A DNA stretch of 64,000 nt, taken from Candidatus Cryptobacteroides onthequi. GTDB lineage: Bacteria > Bacteroidota > Bacteroidia > Bacteroidales > UBA932. Below are positions 15,601 through 23,524 of this stretch, in pieces; positions within the stretch are counted from its first letter, which is position 1, and every line of letters begins with the position of its first letter. Both the position numbers and the translations under genes were made by a program. The DNA lies in the NCBI GenBank assembly GCA_018066125.1, contig JAGHSA010000050.1, positions 1-64,000 on the forward strand. The letters are read 5' to 3'. The notes beneath the pieces are model-generated. The model worked only from the letters and a program-made list of their open reading frames with translations. It was not told where the DNA came from and did not search any database.

Positions 15601-17443
15601 AGGCCTCAACTGGACAGACGATATGGAAGAAGTGTTTGCAAATGCATACGGATACGATCCCGCTCCTTTCCTCCCGGTACTCTGCGGCAACGTCGTGGGC
15701 AGCGAGGAGATGAGTGACAGATTTCTCTGGGATCTCAGACGTCTCATCGCCGACCGTGTCGCATATGACTATGTCGGCGGGCTCCGCGACATCAGCCACA
15801 GATACGGGCTCGAGACCTGGCTTGAGAATTACGGGCACTGGGGTTTCCCGGGTGAATTCCTCATGTACGGAGGCCAGAGTGACCAGATAGCCGGGGAATT
15901 CTGGAGTGAAGGCGACCTCGGGAACATCGAAAACAGGGCGGCCTCGTCGGCCGGCCACATCTACGGCAAAAACCAGATCTGGGCGGAGTCATGCACATCA
16001 GGAGGTCCGGCATTCAGCAGATATCCACGAGTCATGAAGCAGAGAGTGGACAGATTCTTCACGGAAGGCATCAACAGCAGCCTCCTCCACCTCTATATCC
16101 AGCAGCCTGACGACAGGAAACCGGGGCTCGATGCATGGTTCGGAAACGAATTCAACCGCAACAATTCATGGTTCGGAAGCCTCGATCTGTTCACCGGCTA
16201 CCTCCGCCGCTGCAACTATATGCTCCAGCAGGGCAGGTACGTGGCGGATGTCGCATATTTCATCGGAGAGGATGCTCCGAAGATGACCGGAGAATGCAAT
16301 CCGGCTCTCCCGTACGGCTACTCTTTCGACTACATCAATGCAGAAGTGCTAAAGGGCAAGGCTCACGTGGAGGACGGATGTCTCGTTCTCGAAAGCGGCA
16401 TGAGATACCGCGTGCTCGTACTTCCTCAGCAGAAGACCATGCGTCCAGAGATGCTTGAATGCATATCATCTCTCGTCAGGGACGGTCTGACTGTCGTGGG
16501 ACCGGCACCTGTCAAGTCTCCGAGCCTCCAGGGATGGCCGGAATCGGACAGAAAGGTGCAGGAACTCGCAGCCGAGCTCTGGGGAGGCAGGACAGGAAAG
16601 GGACGCGTATATCCCGACGGTACAAGTCTTGAGACAGTGTTCAGCGACATGTCTGCAACTCCTGACTTCAAGGTGCAGGCTGCCGGAACGATACTTTTCA
16701 TCCACAGGAGTCTTGGCAGCGAGGGTGACATATACTTCGTTTCGAATCAGGAAGACAAGGCTGTGCCTGCAAAGGCATGGTTCAAAGTCAGCGGCGACCT
16801 GAAGCCTGAGCTCTGGAATCCTGTAAGCGGAGAAACCAGAGCCGTGGAATATACAAGGTCCGGAGAGTACAGCTGCATCAGCCTCGATCTGGACAGGCTT
16901 GAAAGCACCTTCGTGGTTTTCAGACAGAACGCAGCAGCAGTGATGCCGGCCAGGGCAAGGACCCTTCAGGTGAGCGGCACATGGAAGATAGATTTCGAGG
17001 CATCGGCAGGCAACCCTGCATTCAGCATCACCACCGACAGGCTCGGCGACTGGAAGGATTCGGCTGACGAAAGGGTGAAATACTACGGCGGAACAGCAAG
17101 ATACAGCATCAGATACAATCTGCTCAAATCAGAAGCCAAGGCATCCAGGGTGGAGATAGACCTCGGAATGGCCATGGTGACCGCGAAGGTCAGTGTCAAT
17201 GGATGCTATGCCGGCGGAGCATGGACATATCCATACAGAGTGGATGTGACAGGACTTCTCCACAGCGGTGAGAACACCATAGAGATCACTGTCTCGAACA
17301 ACTGGCAGAACCGCCTCATCGGCGACCAGCTCAGGATAGAGAGCGCCCGGAAGACATGGACCAATGTCAACCCGTGGAAGCATGATTCAGAGCTCCAGAG
17401 CTCAGGCCTCCTGGGACCTGTCAGCATCCTGACTTACAGATAG
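12671..17443 (+). CDS. Secreted bifunctional glycosidase: GH78-like plus GH106-like (alpha-L-rhamnosidase fusion)
   Basis: 1590 residues. ATG 12671 begins a signal peptide (MRKFLSTMVA...MSA); an in-frame ATG at 12653 overlapping the previous stop is possible. Residues about 30-170 form a beta-sandwich. About 180-590 form a GH78 catalytic domain with DGIKRDRLVWIGD (Asp210-Asp222) and GATSFWEDF (Glu460 as probable general base); the usual RDER acid reads KRDR. About 597-1440 resemble GH106 (VYWYWISDNISEEG, FNCPGWSQSGGPW). A C-terminal carbohydrate-binding-like sandwich (about 1455-1590) follows. Both halves belong to rhamnosidase families, suggesting one enzyme removing rhamnose in two linkage contexts (inference). 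Periplasmic or exported. Confidence 0.85.
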   Translation: MRKFLSTMVAVILAVLPMSAEQRHSSLVRGSIQPVKVLHSEGDVSESWRLTMPGTGQAIISGRNCCTMKGDSYVILDFGKEINGGVRIVTGSFDGGKTAKVRIRFGESVSETCSEVGGDGGATNDHAIRDFVTELPWLGAREFGITGFRFVRIDLLEKDIALKIREVSGFTVGSDDPMVGSFKCSDPRITDIWNTAARTVQLNMQDYIWDGIKRDRLVWIGDMYPEVMSICALFGNTDIVPRSLDFARDTYPLPGWMYGMSSYSIWWMMIQYEWYRHYGDLAYLKEQRSYLKGLLKQMIACVDEDGHEHLPEGRFLDWPSNVNEEAEGCGLHALMIISLQNGADLCEVLGETALAAECLSTRERLISAAPSVVERYAGIRQAADRPGMKQATALMSLAGMTDVFRAADNLMYNGGHGFSTFYGYFMLEALASAGRYKEALDIISQYWGGMLDLGATSFWEDFDLDWMKNAGRIDEMPQPGKVDVHKSYGGYCYQGYRHSFCHGWASGPVSWIDRYVLGIQPESVGQGTIYLDPHLCGLEWAEGSYPVDQGLIKIRIEPLSDGRTLARVDAPDGIDFVSGHNVVIARKTMDLAQNSIREIESGFRNVPDSVRIGVYWYWISDNISEEGVVKDLRAMKEAGITRAQLGSMGVDGVPYGKVKFMSDEWWKITRTALRTATELGIEIGIFNCPGWSQSGGPWVSEEQSMRYVACSEQTIEGDGTVQQIGIPSDGQLVRVLAYPTPAGRTIDTTFTGKDALDLVLDEPVTVRSLTVSTTSPIKTRMRLIHEGKVVSIFHFDRSNRSLNVGFDPDAPVVISIPEVTGVDFRFEVDDPGDAEIRLQLSETARVERFAEKSLAKMFQTPLPMWGEYMWDTPAASSDPEGKIIISDIRDLTSAVKEGTITWEVPEGRWTIGTFSMKTTGVKNSPAVPEATGLETDKMSRRHIESHFENYLGEIFRRIPAAERASWKTVVEDSYETGGLNWTDDMEEVFANAYGYDPAPFLPVLCGNVVGSEEMSDRFLWDLRRLIADRVAYDYVGGLRDISHRYGLETWLENYGHWGFPGEFLMYGGQSDQIAGEFWSEGDLGNIENRAASSAGHIYGKNQIWAESCTSGGPAFSRYPRVMKQRVDRFFTEGINSSLLHLYIQQPDDRKPGLDAWFGNEFNRNNSWFGSLDLFTGYLRRCNYMLQQGRYVADVAYFIGEDAPKMTGECNPALPYGYSFDYINAEVLKGKAHVEDGCLVLESGMRYRVLVLPQQKTMRPEMLECISSLVRDGLTVVGPAPVKSPSLQGWPESDRKVQELAAELWGGRTGKGRVYPDGTSLETVFSDMSATPDFKVQAAGTILFIHRSLGSEGDIYFVSNQEDKAVPAKAWFKVSGDLKPELWNPVSGETRAVEYTRSGEYSCISLDLDRLESTFVVFRQNAAAVMPARARTLQVSGTWKIDFEASAGNPAFSITTDRLGDWKDSADERVKYYGGTARYSIRYNLLKSEAKASRVEIDLGMAMVTAKVSVNGCYAGGAWTYPYRVDVTGLLHSGENTIEITVSNNWQNRLIGDQLRIESARKTWTNVNPWKHDSELQSSGLLGPVSILTYR

Positions 17444-17468
17444 AAACAATTTAATCAACTATACAACC

Positions 17469-19709
17469 ATGAGTAAGTACAACTGGAAATTCTACACCAT
17501 CGGTGGTGTGACAAGAGTCAAGATCGAGAGCGGCGAGGACATCGCACATCTCGGTGAGCTTGACCAGAAACTCTGGACAGCTCTCAGCTGCCCTGTCAAA
17601 GGTCTGGAAATGGACGATTCAACTCTTGCGATGATCGACACTGACAATGACGGCAAGATCCATGTCAATGAGGTAGTGGCTGCAGCCGGATGGCTCAGCT
17701 CTGTACTCAAGGATCCCGGAGCAGTGCTCAAGGGAGACGATGAGATCCCGTTTGCAGCGATCAACGAAGAGAATGAAGAAGGAAAGACACTCCTCGGCTC
17801 TGCAAGGCAGATTCTTGCGAACCTGGGTCTTGAGAAGGAGAGCATCTCAGTCGCTGACAGCTCAGACAGTGTGGCCATATTCGCAAAGACAAGGTTCAAC
17901 GGCGACGGCATCATCACCGCTGCTTCTACAGACGACGAGGCTCTCCAGGGAGTGATAAAGTCGGCAATCGACACTGTCGGAAGCTCGACAGACCGCAGCG
18001 GTGAGGCTGGTATCAATGCCGACCAGATAGAGGCTTTCTATTCAGCCTGCAAGGACTATTCAGAATGGAAGGCAGCTGCTACCGCTGACGTGCTTCCTTA
18101 CGGAGAGAACACAGAAGCTGCACTTGCAGCCTGCACAGCCCTCAAGGACAAGATCGCGGATTACTTCATGAGGTGCAAGCTCTCGGCTTTCGATGCCGAT
18201 GCAACTGGAGCACTCGATGTGTCTGTAGCAAAGATCGAAGCCATCAGCGGCAGCGACCTCTCCGCATGTGACGAGATCGCAACCTACCCTCTCGCACGCA
18301 TCAACGGAGGCAGTGAGCTTCCTCTCACCGGCATCAACCCTGCATGGCAGGCAGCATTCGCCTCACTCAAGACTCTTGTACTCGACGTCGATTTCGCAGG
18401 AAAGGAGAGCATCTCTGAGGCTGACTGGAACGCTACACTGGCAAAATTCGGTGCATACGAGGCATGGAAGGGCGCCAAGAAAGGCGACGCAGTGGAAGCG
18501 CTCGGAATCGAAGCTGTAGATGCTATCCTCAAGGCTGACAGGAAGCAGGCTCTTCTCGACCTCATTGCAGAGGACAAGGCACTCGAGGCAGAGGCTGGCG
18601 CCATCGACGCAGTCAACAAGCTCACACACCTCTACAGGGATTTCGGAAAGCTTCTCAGGAACTTCGTCACATTCTCAGACTTCTACGCAAGCTACACTGG
18701 AGAGACCAAGGCAGTCTTCCAGGCTGGTACCCTCTATATCAACCAGCGCAGCTGCGACCTCTGCATCAAGGTGACTGACATGGGCAAGCACGGCGACATG
18801 GCAGGCCTCAGCGGCATGTACATCGTATATTGCGCATGCACATCGAAGTCATTGGGGACATCGATGGATATCGCCGCAGTAGTCACAGACGGCGATGTGG
18901 ACGGTCTCCGCGTCGGCATGAACGCCCTCTTCTATGACAACCAGGGCAACGACTATGACGCAGTGATCACCAAGATCATCGAGAACCCTATCAGCATACG
19001 CCAGGCATTCTGGTCTCCTTACAAGAAGGTGGCACGCACCATCACAGACAGGATCAACAAGAGTGCAGCTGAAAAGAACAGCAAGGTGGACGCACAGCTC
19101 ACCAGCGCCGCAAACAATACCGACATCCCTACCACAAAGGCAGAGGCAAAGGCAGGTGCAAATGATGTGAAAACCGAGGCGGCAGGGGCAGCCAAGACCT
19201 TCGACATCGCCAAGTTCGCAGGTATCTTCGCAGCCATAAGCATGGGCGTGGGACTTGTCGGCACCGCACTCCTCGCTGTCATCACCCCATTCTACAACAT
19301 CTTCATCCTTCTTGCCGTCCTGATGCTCTGCATCTCCGGACCTTCGATGTTCATCGCATGGCAGAAGCTCCGCAAGCGCAACCTCGCACCGGTCCTCAAT
19401 GCAAATGGATGGGCCATCAACTCCAATATCCTCGTGAACACCAAGTTCGGTGCGACACTCACCTCTCTCGCCAAGATGCCTAAGGCAGTTGCAGGCGGAG
19501 ATCCGTTCTCAATGAAGACTCCACTCTGGAAGAAGATTCTCCGCTGGCTCATTGCTCTCGTGATCGTAGCCGGTGCAGTTCTCTACTTCACTGACAATCT
19601 CGGATTCATGGGTATCCACCGCCACAAGGCAGAGCCTGCCCAGACAGAGTGCTGTGCAGAAGCGGCAGCAGAGACTCCGGCAGAGGCAGCAGCAGAGACA
19701 GCCGAGTAA
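17469..19709 (+). CDS. Unrecognised EF-hand protein with C-terminal membrane helices
   Basis: 746 residues, no family recognised. There is no signal peptide. One canonical EF-hand loop is visible (DTDNDGKIHVNE, residues 57-68, with Asp57, Asp59, Asp61, Gly62, Glu68). Degenerate loops are seen near 142-153 and 242-253 (FDADATGALD). The middle is alanine-rich and helical. The C-terminal third holds two adjacent hydrophobic helices (about 585-640) and a third (about 690-712), then a short tail rich in Ala and Glu with a Cys pair (TECCAEAAAETP). The topology suggests a membrane-anchored cytoplasmic calcium sensor. It lies 25 bases after the rhamnosidase fusion and ends one base from a convergent metal exporter. 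Function unknown. Confidence 0.75.
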   Translation: MSKYNWKFYTIGGVTRVKIESGEDIAHLGELDQKLWTALSCPVKGLEMDDSTLAMIDTDNDGKIHVNEVVAAAGWLSSVLKDPGAVLKGDDEIPFAAINEENEEGKTLLGSARQILANLGLEKESISVADSSDSVAIFAKTRFNGDGIITAASTDDEALQGVIKSAIDTVGSSTDRSGEAGINADQIEAFYSACKDYSEWKAAATADVLPYGENTEAALAACTALKDKIADYFMRCKLSAFDADATGALDVSVAKIEAISGSDLSACDEIATYPLARINGGSELPLTGINPAWQAAFASLKTLVLDVDFAGKESISEADWNATLAKFGAYEAWKGAKKGDAVEALGIEAVDAILKADRKQALLDLIAEDKALEAEAGAIDAVNKLTHLYRDFGKLLRNFVTFSDFYASYTGETKAVFQAGTLYINQRSCDLCIKVTDMGKHGDMAGLSGMYIVYCACTSKSLGTSMDIAAVVTDGDVDGLRVGMNALFYDNQGNDYDAVITKIIENPISIRQAFWSPYKKVARTITDRINKSAAEKNSKVDAQLTSAANNTDIPTTKAEAKAGANDVKTEAAGAAKTFDIAKFAGIFAAISMGVGLVGTALLAVITPFYNIFILLAVLMLCISGPSMFIAWQKLRKRNLAPVLNANGWAINSNILVNTKFGATLTSLAKMPKAVAGGDPFSMKTPLWKKILRWLIALVIVAGAVLYFTDNLGFMGIHRHKAEPAQTECCAEAAAETPAEAAAETAE

Positions 19710-19710
19710 G

Positions 19711-20820
19711 CTAGAAAAGAAGAAGGCTCAGAAAGCCTACAATCATCGCCAGGGCGCAGTTGACAAGCTTCGCCCTGGCGAAACTTTTTGTACTCTCCGC
19801 AAGAAGCGGGAGCGATGCGTGGCCGTCCTGCGAGATGCAGCTGGCCAGCAGCACAGGAAGCGGGACGATACCGGACGCATAGAGCGTCACGAATATCATA
19901 TGCGGTCCCGACTCTGGTATGATGCCGACGAGAGTGGCAAGGACTATCATGAGAGCCGTGTTGCTGCCTATCCACGTGCTGATATCCACAAACTGCATCA
20001 GCACCGCAATGAGAACCAGCACGCCGAAGGTCCACCCGAAAATGCCGGGGAGATGCCTGCAGACTATATGGTGCCAGAGATGCTCCTCGACAAAATGGTC
20101 CTGGGCGAAGATGAGCACTCCAAGCATGATCACGCTCAGGGCGGCGAACATCATGTTCATCCAGTCCTCACTGAGGAGATTGATGCCTCCCGCGACGGCC
20201 TCCGCCTCATGTTCATGCTCATGCTCGAGCATGCCTGTGGCCAGCGCCGCAATGAACAGGGCCGTACCCACAAACATCAGTGCACGTTTCCATGTGAGAT
20301 GGCGGCCGTGATGATGCTCCTCCATATCGAGTTCGTGGTGCTCGCATGTGTCCTCATCATGCACCTCGAAATGCTCGTCACAGTGCATCTTGTCGCCGCA
20401 ATGGCAATGCTCGGGGTGGGCATCATCATGTATCCTGTCGTGAACCATATCCACTATGAGACCGGCAGCGACAGCTGTCACAAACAGGACACCGAATATC
20501 CACAGGGCCTTGTCCGGTATCATGGCCAGCATGACGAACGCCTCATCACCTGAGGATGCAATCATCATGGCGACGAGGGCGCCGAAGCTGATCATCCCGT
20601 GGGTGTAGAGCGACACGGATGCGAAGCCTCCCATGCAGCCCGGAACGGCACCGAGGAAGGCAGAGAAAAGCACCTGGCCCACACGGCTGTGCCTCATGCT
20701 GCTGAAGAAACGTCCTCTCGACTCAATGTTGAGGGACTCGATCATCATCATCATGATGACCACGAGTCCTGTAATCAGTATCGAATTGCGGAGGACATCC
20801 TCCAGGATATGGAATGACAT
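19711..20820 (-). CDS. Putative 10-TM heavy-metal exporter with His/Cys-rich loop (ArsP_2-type)
   Basis: 369 residues with about ten hydrophobic segments in two halves. The pattern matches the Bacteroidetes family annotated as putative manganese transporter or 10-TM heavy-metal exporter. Related halves include GCMGGFASVSLYTHG near residue 62 and GIIPESGPHMIFVTLYASG near 305. The connecting loop (about 125-180) is packed with His, Cys, Asp and Glu (HCHCGDKMHCDEH, EEHHHGRH), and a second EHEHEHE patch follows the next helix. Those residues can bind divalent metal. The actual substrate is not deducible. It lies 5 bases downstream of the SIMPL gene, probably cotranscribed. Confidence 0.72.
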   Translation of the reverse strand: MSFHILEDVLRNSILITGLVVIMMMMIESLNIESRGRFFSSMRHSRVGQVLFSAFLGAVPGCMGGFASVSLYTHGMISFGALVAMMIASSGDEAFVMLAMIPDKALWIFGVLFVTAVAAGLIVDMVHDRIHDDAHPEHCHCGDKMHCDEHFEVHDEDTCEHHELDMEEHHHGRHLTWKRALMFVGTALFIAALATGMLEHEHEHEAEAVAGGINLLSEDWMNMMFAALSVIMLGVLIFAQDHFVEEHLWHHIVCRHLPGIFGWTFGVLVLIAVLMQFVDISTWIGSNTALMIVLATLVGIIPESGPHMIFVTLYASGIVPLPVLLASCISQDGHASLPLLAESTKSFARAKLVNCALAMIVGFLSLLLF

Positions 20821-20825
20821 CGGTA

Positions 20826-21527
20826 TTATTTCTTGAGGTAATATGTGACATATGTCACGATGCGCACGTTCTTGACGCTTGGGGTATTGCTGTCGCGGTC
20901 AGAGATGGAGAAAGTGCCCTGGGTCGCCTCCTTGATCTTGCCGAGCCTGCTGCCGGAGTCCTTGGCGAACTTCTCCGCAACCTCGCGTGCATTCTTGGTG
21001 GCCTCTTCCACCATCTCCGGCTTGATGTCATTCAGGCCCTCGAAATTGAACTGGGGATTTGAGTCCCACTCGCTGAGCACGGCGATGTCTTTCTTGATGA
21101 GCTGCGACTGGTCTGCCATGAGTCTGAGGACTTTGTCCACCTCTGAGGAGCAGACTGTCATGCCGCACGTCACCACATATCTGAAACGGCGGTCGTTGGA
21201 GCCGTATTCCTGGGCATATGAGTCTGATACGGAAGGTGTCGTCAGAGTGATTTCCGACTCGCTGAGTCCGCCTGCCCTGAGGAATTCCTTCACAGTCTCG
21301 ATCTTGCGCTCCATGTCGCTGCAGACAGCTGAGAAATCGTCACCGACCACCTTGAACTTGATAGGCCAGATGACCTTGTCTGCAGGGACTTCCCTCTCGC
21401 AGAGTCCTTTCACACTCACGGTCCTTTCAAATGAGCGGTAGCGTGATGCCGCCTGCGGTATCATCAGACCGAGGACGATGAGTCCGGTCATGATGCATAT
21501 TGCGCAAATAATATTACTTTTATGCAT
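20826..21527 (-). CDS. SIMPL-domain envelope protein
   Basis: 233 residues from ATG 21527, which opens an N-terminal hydrophobic anchor (SNIICAICIMTGLIVLGLM). The rest fits the SIMPL/DUF541 fold: VSVKGLCEREVPADKVIWPI, a central helical stretch ending in AREVAEKFAKDSG, and a C-terminal VRIVTYVTYYL strand. Bacterial members are periplasmic or envelope proteins loosely tied to oxidative stress; the biochemical role is unsettled. It is divergent from ridA and is followed 5 bases later by the metal exporter. Its promoter carries an exact -7 box on the minus strand (21559-21552). Confidence 0.8.
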   Translation of the reverse strand: MHKSNIICAICIMTGLIVLGLMIPQAASRYRSFERTVSVKGLCEREVPADKVIWPIKFKVVGDDFSAVCSDMERKIETVKEFLRAGGLSESEITLTTPSVSDSYAQEYGSNDRRFRYVVTCGMTVCSSEVDKVLRLMADQSQLIKKDIAVLSEWDSNPQFNFEGLNDIKPEMVEEATKNAREVAEKFAKDSGSRLGKIKEATQGTFSISDRDSNTPSVKNVRIVTYVTYYLKK

Positions 21528-21551
21528 GTCGAATGAGTTTAATCCGCTCCG

Positions 21552-21587
21552 CAAATATAGCAAAACGGCGGTGATTTATTATATTTG
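21552..21587. promoter_or_regulatory. Divergent -7 boxes for the SIMPL gene and ridA
   Basis: Minus-strand TATATTTG (21559-21552, within TTTTGCTATATTTG) and plus-strand TATATTTG (21580-21587) are exact matches to TAnnTTTG, 20 bases apart. Start codons follow at 24 and 27 bases. No TTTG -33 is seen for either. The two polymerase footprints would overlap. Confidence 0.6.
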
Positions 21588-21614
21588 TCTTCTACAGACA
21601 ACAAAAGACATACC

Positions 21615-21995
21615 ATGAAGAAAGTCATCGCATCTCCAAAGGCACCTGCAGCGTTGGGTCCCTACTCACAGGCAATCATGTTCAACGACACACTCTACCT
21701 CTCAGGACAGCTTGGCGGAGACCCTGCCACAGGTGAGCTCGGAGCGACCGTAGAGGAGCAGACAAGACAGGCACTCGCAAATCTCGGCGCAGTACTCGAG
21801 GAAGCAGGCCTCTCATACGCCGACGTGGTGAAGACCACCGTACTTCTTGCGGACATCGCGGATTTCGGAGCAATGAATGCCATCTATGCCGAGTACTTCA
21901 CTGAAGACAAGCCTGCACGCGTATGCTACCAGGTGGCAGCTCTTCCAAAGAACGCAAAGGTCGAGATCGACGCCATCGCAGTCAAGAACAAATAA
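21615..21995 (+). CDS. ridA: RidA-family enamine/imine deaminase
   Basis: 126 residues, full family length. It hydrolyses reactive enamine/imine intermediates such as 2-aminoacrylate made by PLP enzymes. Signature residues match E. coli RidA: Tyr17 in GPYSQA, Arg102 in PARVCYQV, Cys104 and Glu117 in KVEIDAIA. The start at 21615 follows the promoter box by 27 bases; an earlier in-frame start would add an unconserved tail. It heads a three-gene operon (12 and 8 base gaps) with a secreted ADP-ribosylglycohydrolase-family protein and the receiver/ATP-grasp fusion. Confidence 0.93.
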   Translation: MKKVIASPKAPAALGPYSQAIMFNDTLYLSGQLGGDPATGELGATVEEQTRQALANLGAVLEEAGLSYADVVKTTVLLADIADFGAMNAIYAEYFTEDKPARVCYQVAALPKNAKVEIDAIAVKNK

Positions 21996-22007
21996 TTACA
22001 TCCTGCA

Positions 22008-23516
22008 ATGAACAGAATGATAAAGGCGGCATTATTTGCTGCCGTGCTGAGTCTTGTCCCTGCGTGTCTGAACGCAAAGACGGTCAAGATGTCAGACAAG
22101 GTCCTCATGGACAAGATCAAGGGTGGATGGGCAGGCCAGACCATAGGCTGCACATTCGGAGGTCCTACAGAATTCAAGTACACCGGAAGGATGATTCCGG
22201 ACACGACACAGATAAAGTGGCCGGACCATTACATCAAATGGTATTTCGACAACATCCCCGGTCTCTATGACGATGTCTACATGGACCTTACCTTTGTGGA
22301 CGTCTTTGCCAAGAAGGGACTTGACGCACCTATCGGCGAATTCGCGAACGCATTCGCGCATGCAGGCTACAAGCTCTGGCATGCAAACCTTCAGGCACGC
22401 GCCAACATTCTTGCGGGCATCATGCCTCCCGAGTCTGGCCACTGGATGAACAACCCTCATGCTGACGACATCGACTTCCAGATAGAGGCAGACTACGCAG
22501 GCCTCATGGCACCGGGAATGCCTAATGCGGCAGCATTCTACTGCGATGAGATCGGTCACATGATGAATTACGGCGACGGATGGTACGGCGGCGTCTATGT
22601 GGCAGCCATGTATTCTCTCGCATTTGTATATGATGACATCCACAAGGTGGTCACCGACGCACTGGAGATACTTCCTGCACAGAGCAGGTATGCCCGCTGC
22701 ATCGCAGACGTCATCCGCCTCTACAAGGAGGATCCGAGCGACTGGAAGAAGGCATGGGAGTACTGCCAGGAACATTACACGGATGAGGTCGACTGCCCTT
22801 CCGAGCCTGACAACACATTCAGGATCGATGCAGTCATCAACGGAGCCTACATCGCGATCGGCCTGCTCTACGGCGAGGGCGATTTCGAGAAGACAATGGA
22901 GATCTCTACCAGATGCGGCCAGGATTCAGACTGCAATCCTGCATCCGCTGCGGGCATCCTCGCTACAATGACAGGCTACAGCGCCATACCTGAGAAGTTC
23001 ATGAAGGACCTCCGCGAAGTGGAAGACATCAACTTCGCCTACACCGACATCTCGCTCAACAAGACCTACAGGATGTCCTACGACCAGGCCGTGGAGGTGA
23101 TCAGGCGCAACGGAGGCAAGGTGACTGCCGATGGCGTGAAGATCAAGGTACAGAAGCCCAAGGCAGTGCGCTATGAGCAGAGCTTCGAGGGTCTCGTATT
23201 CAAAGGCATCCAGGAAGTGGGCAGGCATGCATTCGACGCGCCGGTAGAATTCAAGTTCACAGGCAGCGGCGTAGTGCTCACCGGACGCCTCCGCAACAAG
23301 CAGGGCGGCGACTATGCAGCAGTCGTGGACATCGAGCTCGACGGAAAGCCGTACACCACTGTCAACATCATAGAAGACGACTACCGCGGCCAGGACCACA
23401 TCTTCCACGCCTACGGACTCGAGGACACCGAGCACACCGTCAAGGTATCGGTAAGGAACCCAAGGGCTGACAAGAAGCTCTGGTGCGGAAGACTCAGCAT
23501 ATACAGGAACAGATAA
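22008..23516 (+). CDS. Secreted ADP-ribosylglycohydrolase-family protein
   Basis: 502 residues with a signal peptide (cleavage likely near Cys20-Ala23). The helical ADP-ribosylglycohydrolase core spans about 30-345, with GGWAGQTIGCTFGGPTEF at the start, an acidic pair in YDDVYMD (Asp88, Asp89, Asp93) and the late metal motif GQDSDCNPASAAG near 304-316. Residues about 370-502 form an extra beta-rich domain. Classical family members remove ADP-ribose from proteins. Exported Bacteroidetes members are uncharacterised and could act on other N- or O-glycosides, so the substrate is open. Second gene of the ridA operon. Confidence 0.8.
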   Translation: MNRMIKAALFAAVLSLVPACLNAKTVKMSDKVLMDKIKGGWAGQTIGCTFGGPTEFKYTGRMIPDTTQIKWPDHYIKWYFDNIPGLYDDVYMDLTFVDVFAKKGLDAPIGEFANAFAHAGYKLWHANLQARANILAGIMPPESGHWMNNPHADDIDFQIEADYAGLMAPGMPNAAAFYCDEIGHMMNYGDGWYGGVYVAAMYSLAFVYDDIHKVVTDALEILPAQSRYARCIADVIRLYKEDPSDWKKAWEYCQEHYTDEVDCPSEPDNTFRIDAVINGAYIAIGLLYGEGDFEKTMEISTRCGQDSDCNPASAAGILATMTGYSAIPEKFMKDLREVEDINFAYTDISLNKTYRMSYDQAVEVIRRNGGKVTADGVKIKVQKPKAVRYEQSFEGLVFKGIQEVGRHAFDAPVEFKFTGSGVVLTGRLRNKQGGDYAAVVDIELDGKPYTTVNIIEDDYRGQDHIFHAYGLEDTEHTVKVSVRNPRADKKLWCGRLSIYRNR

Positions 23517-23524
23517 CACCCCCC

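Noticed and set aside
14750..15958. 402-codon minus-strand frame inside the rhamnosidase fusion
   Set aside because: Mirror of GH106 coding sequence; composition follows the sense codons.
19573..20553. 326-codon plus-strand frame opposite the metal exporter
   Set aside because: The His-rich, membrane-spanning minus-strand product is a coherent protein; this frame is not.
20845..21441. 198-codon plus-strand frame opposite the SIMPL gene
   Set aside because: Serine-rich shadow without any motif; the SIMPL domain is clear on the minus strand.
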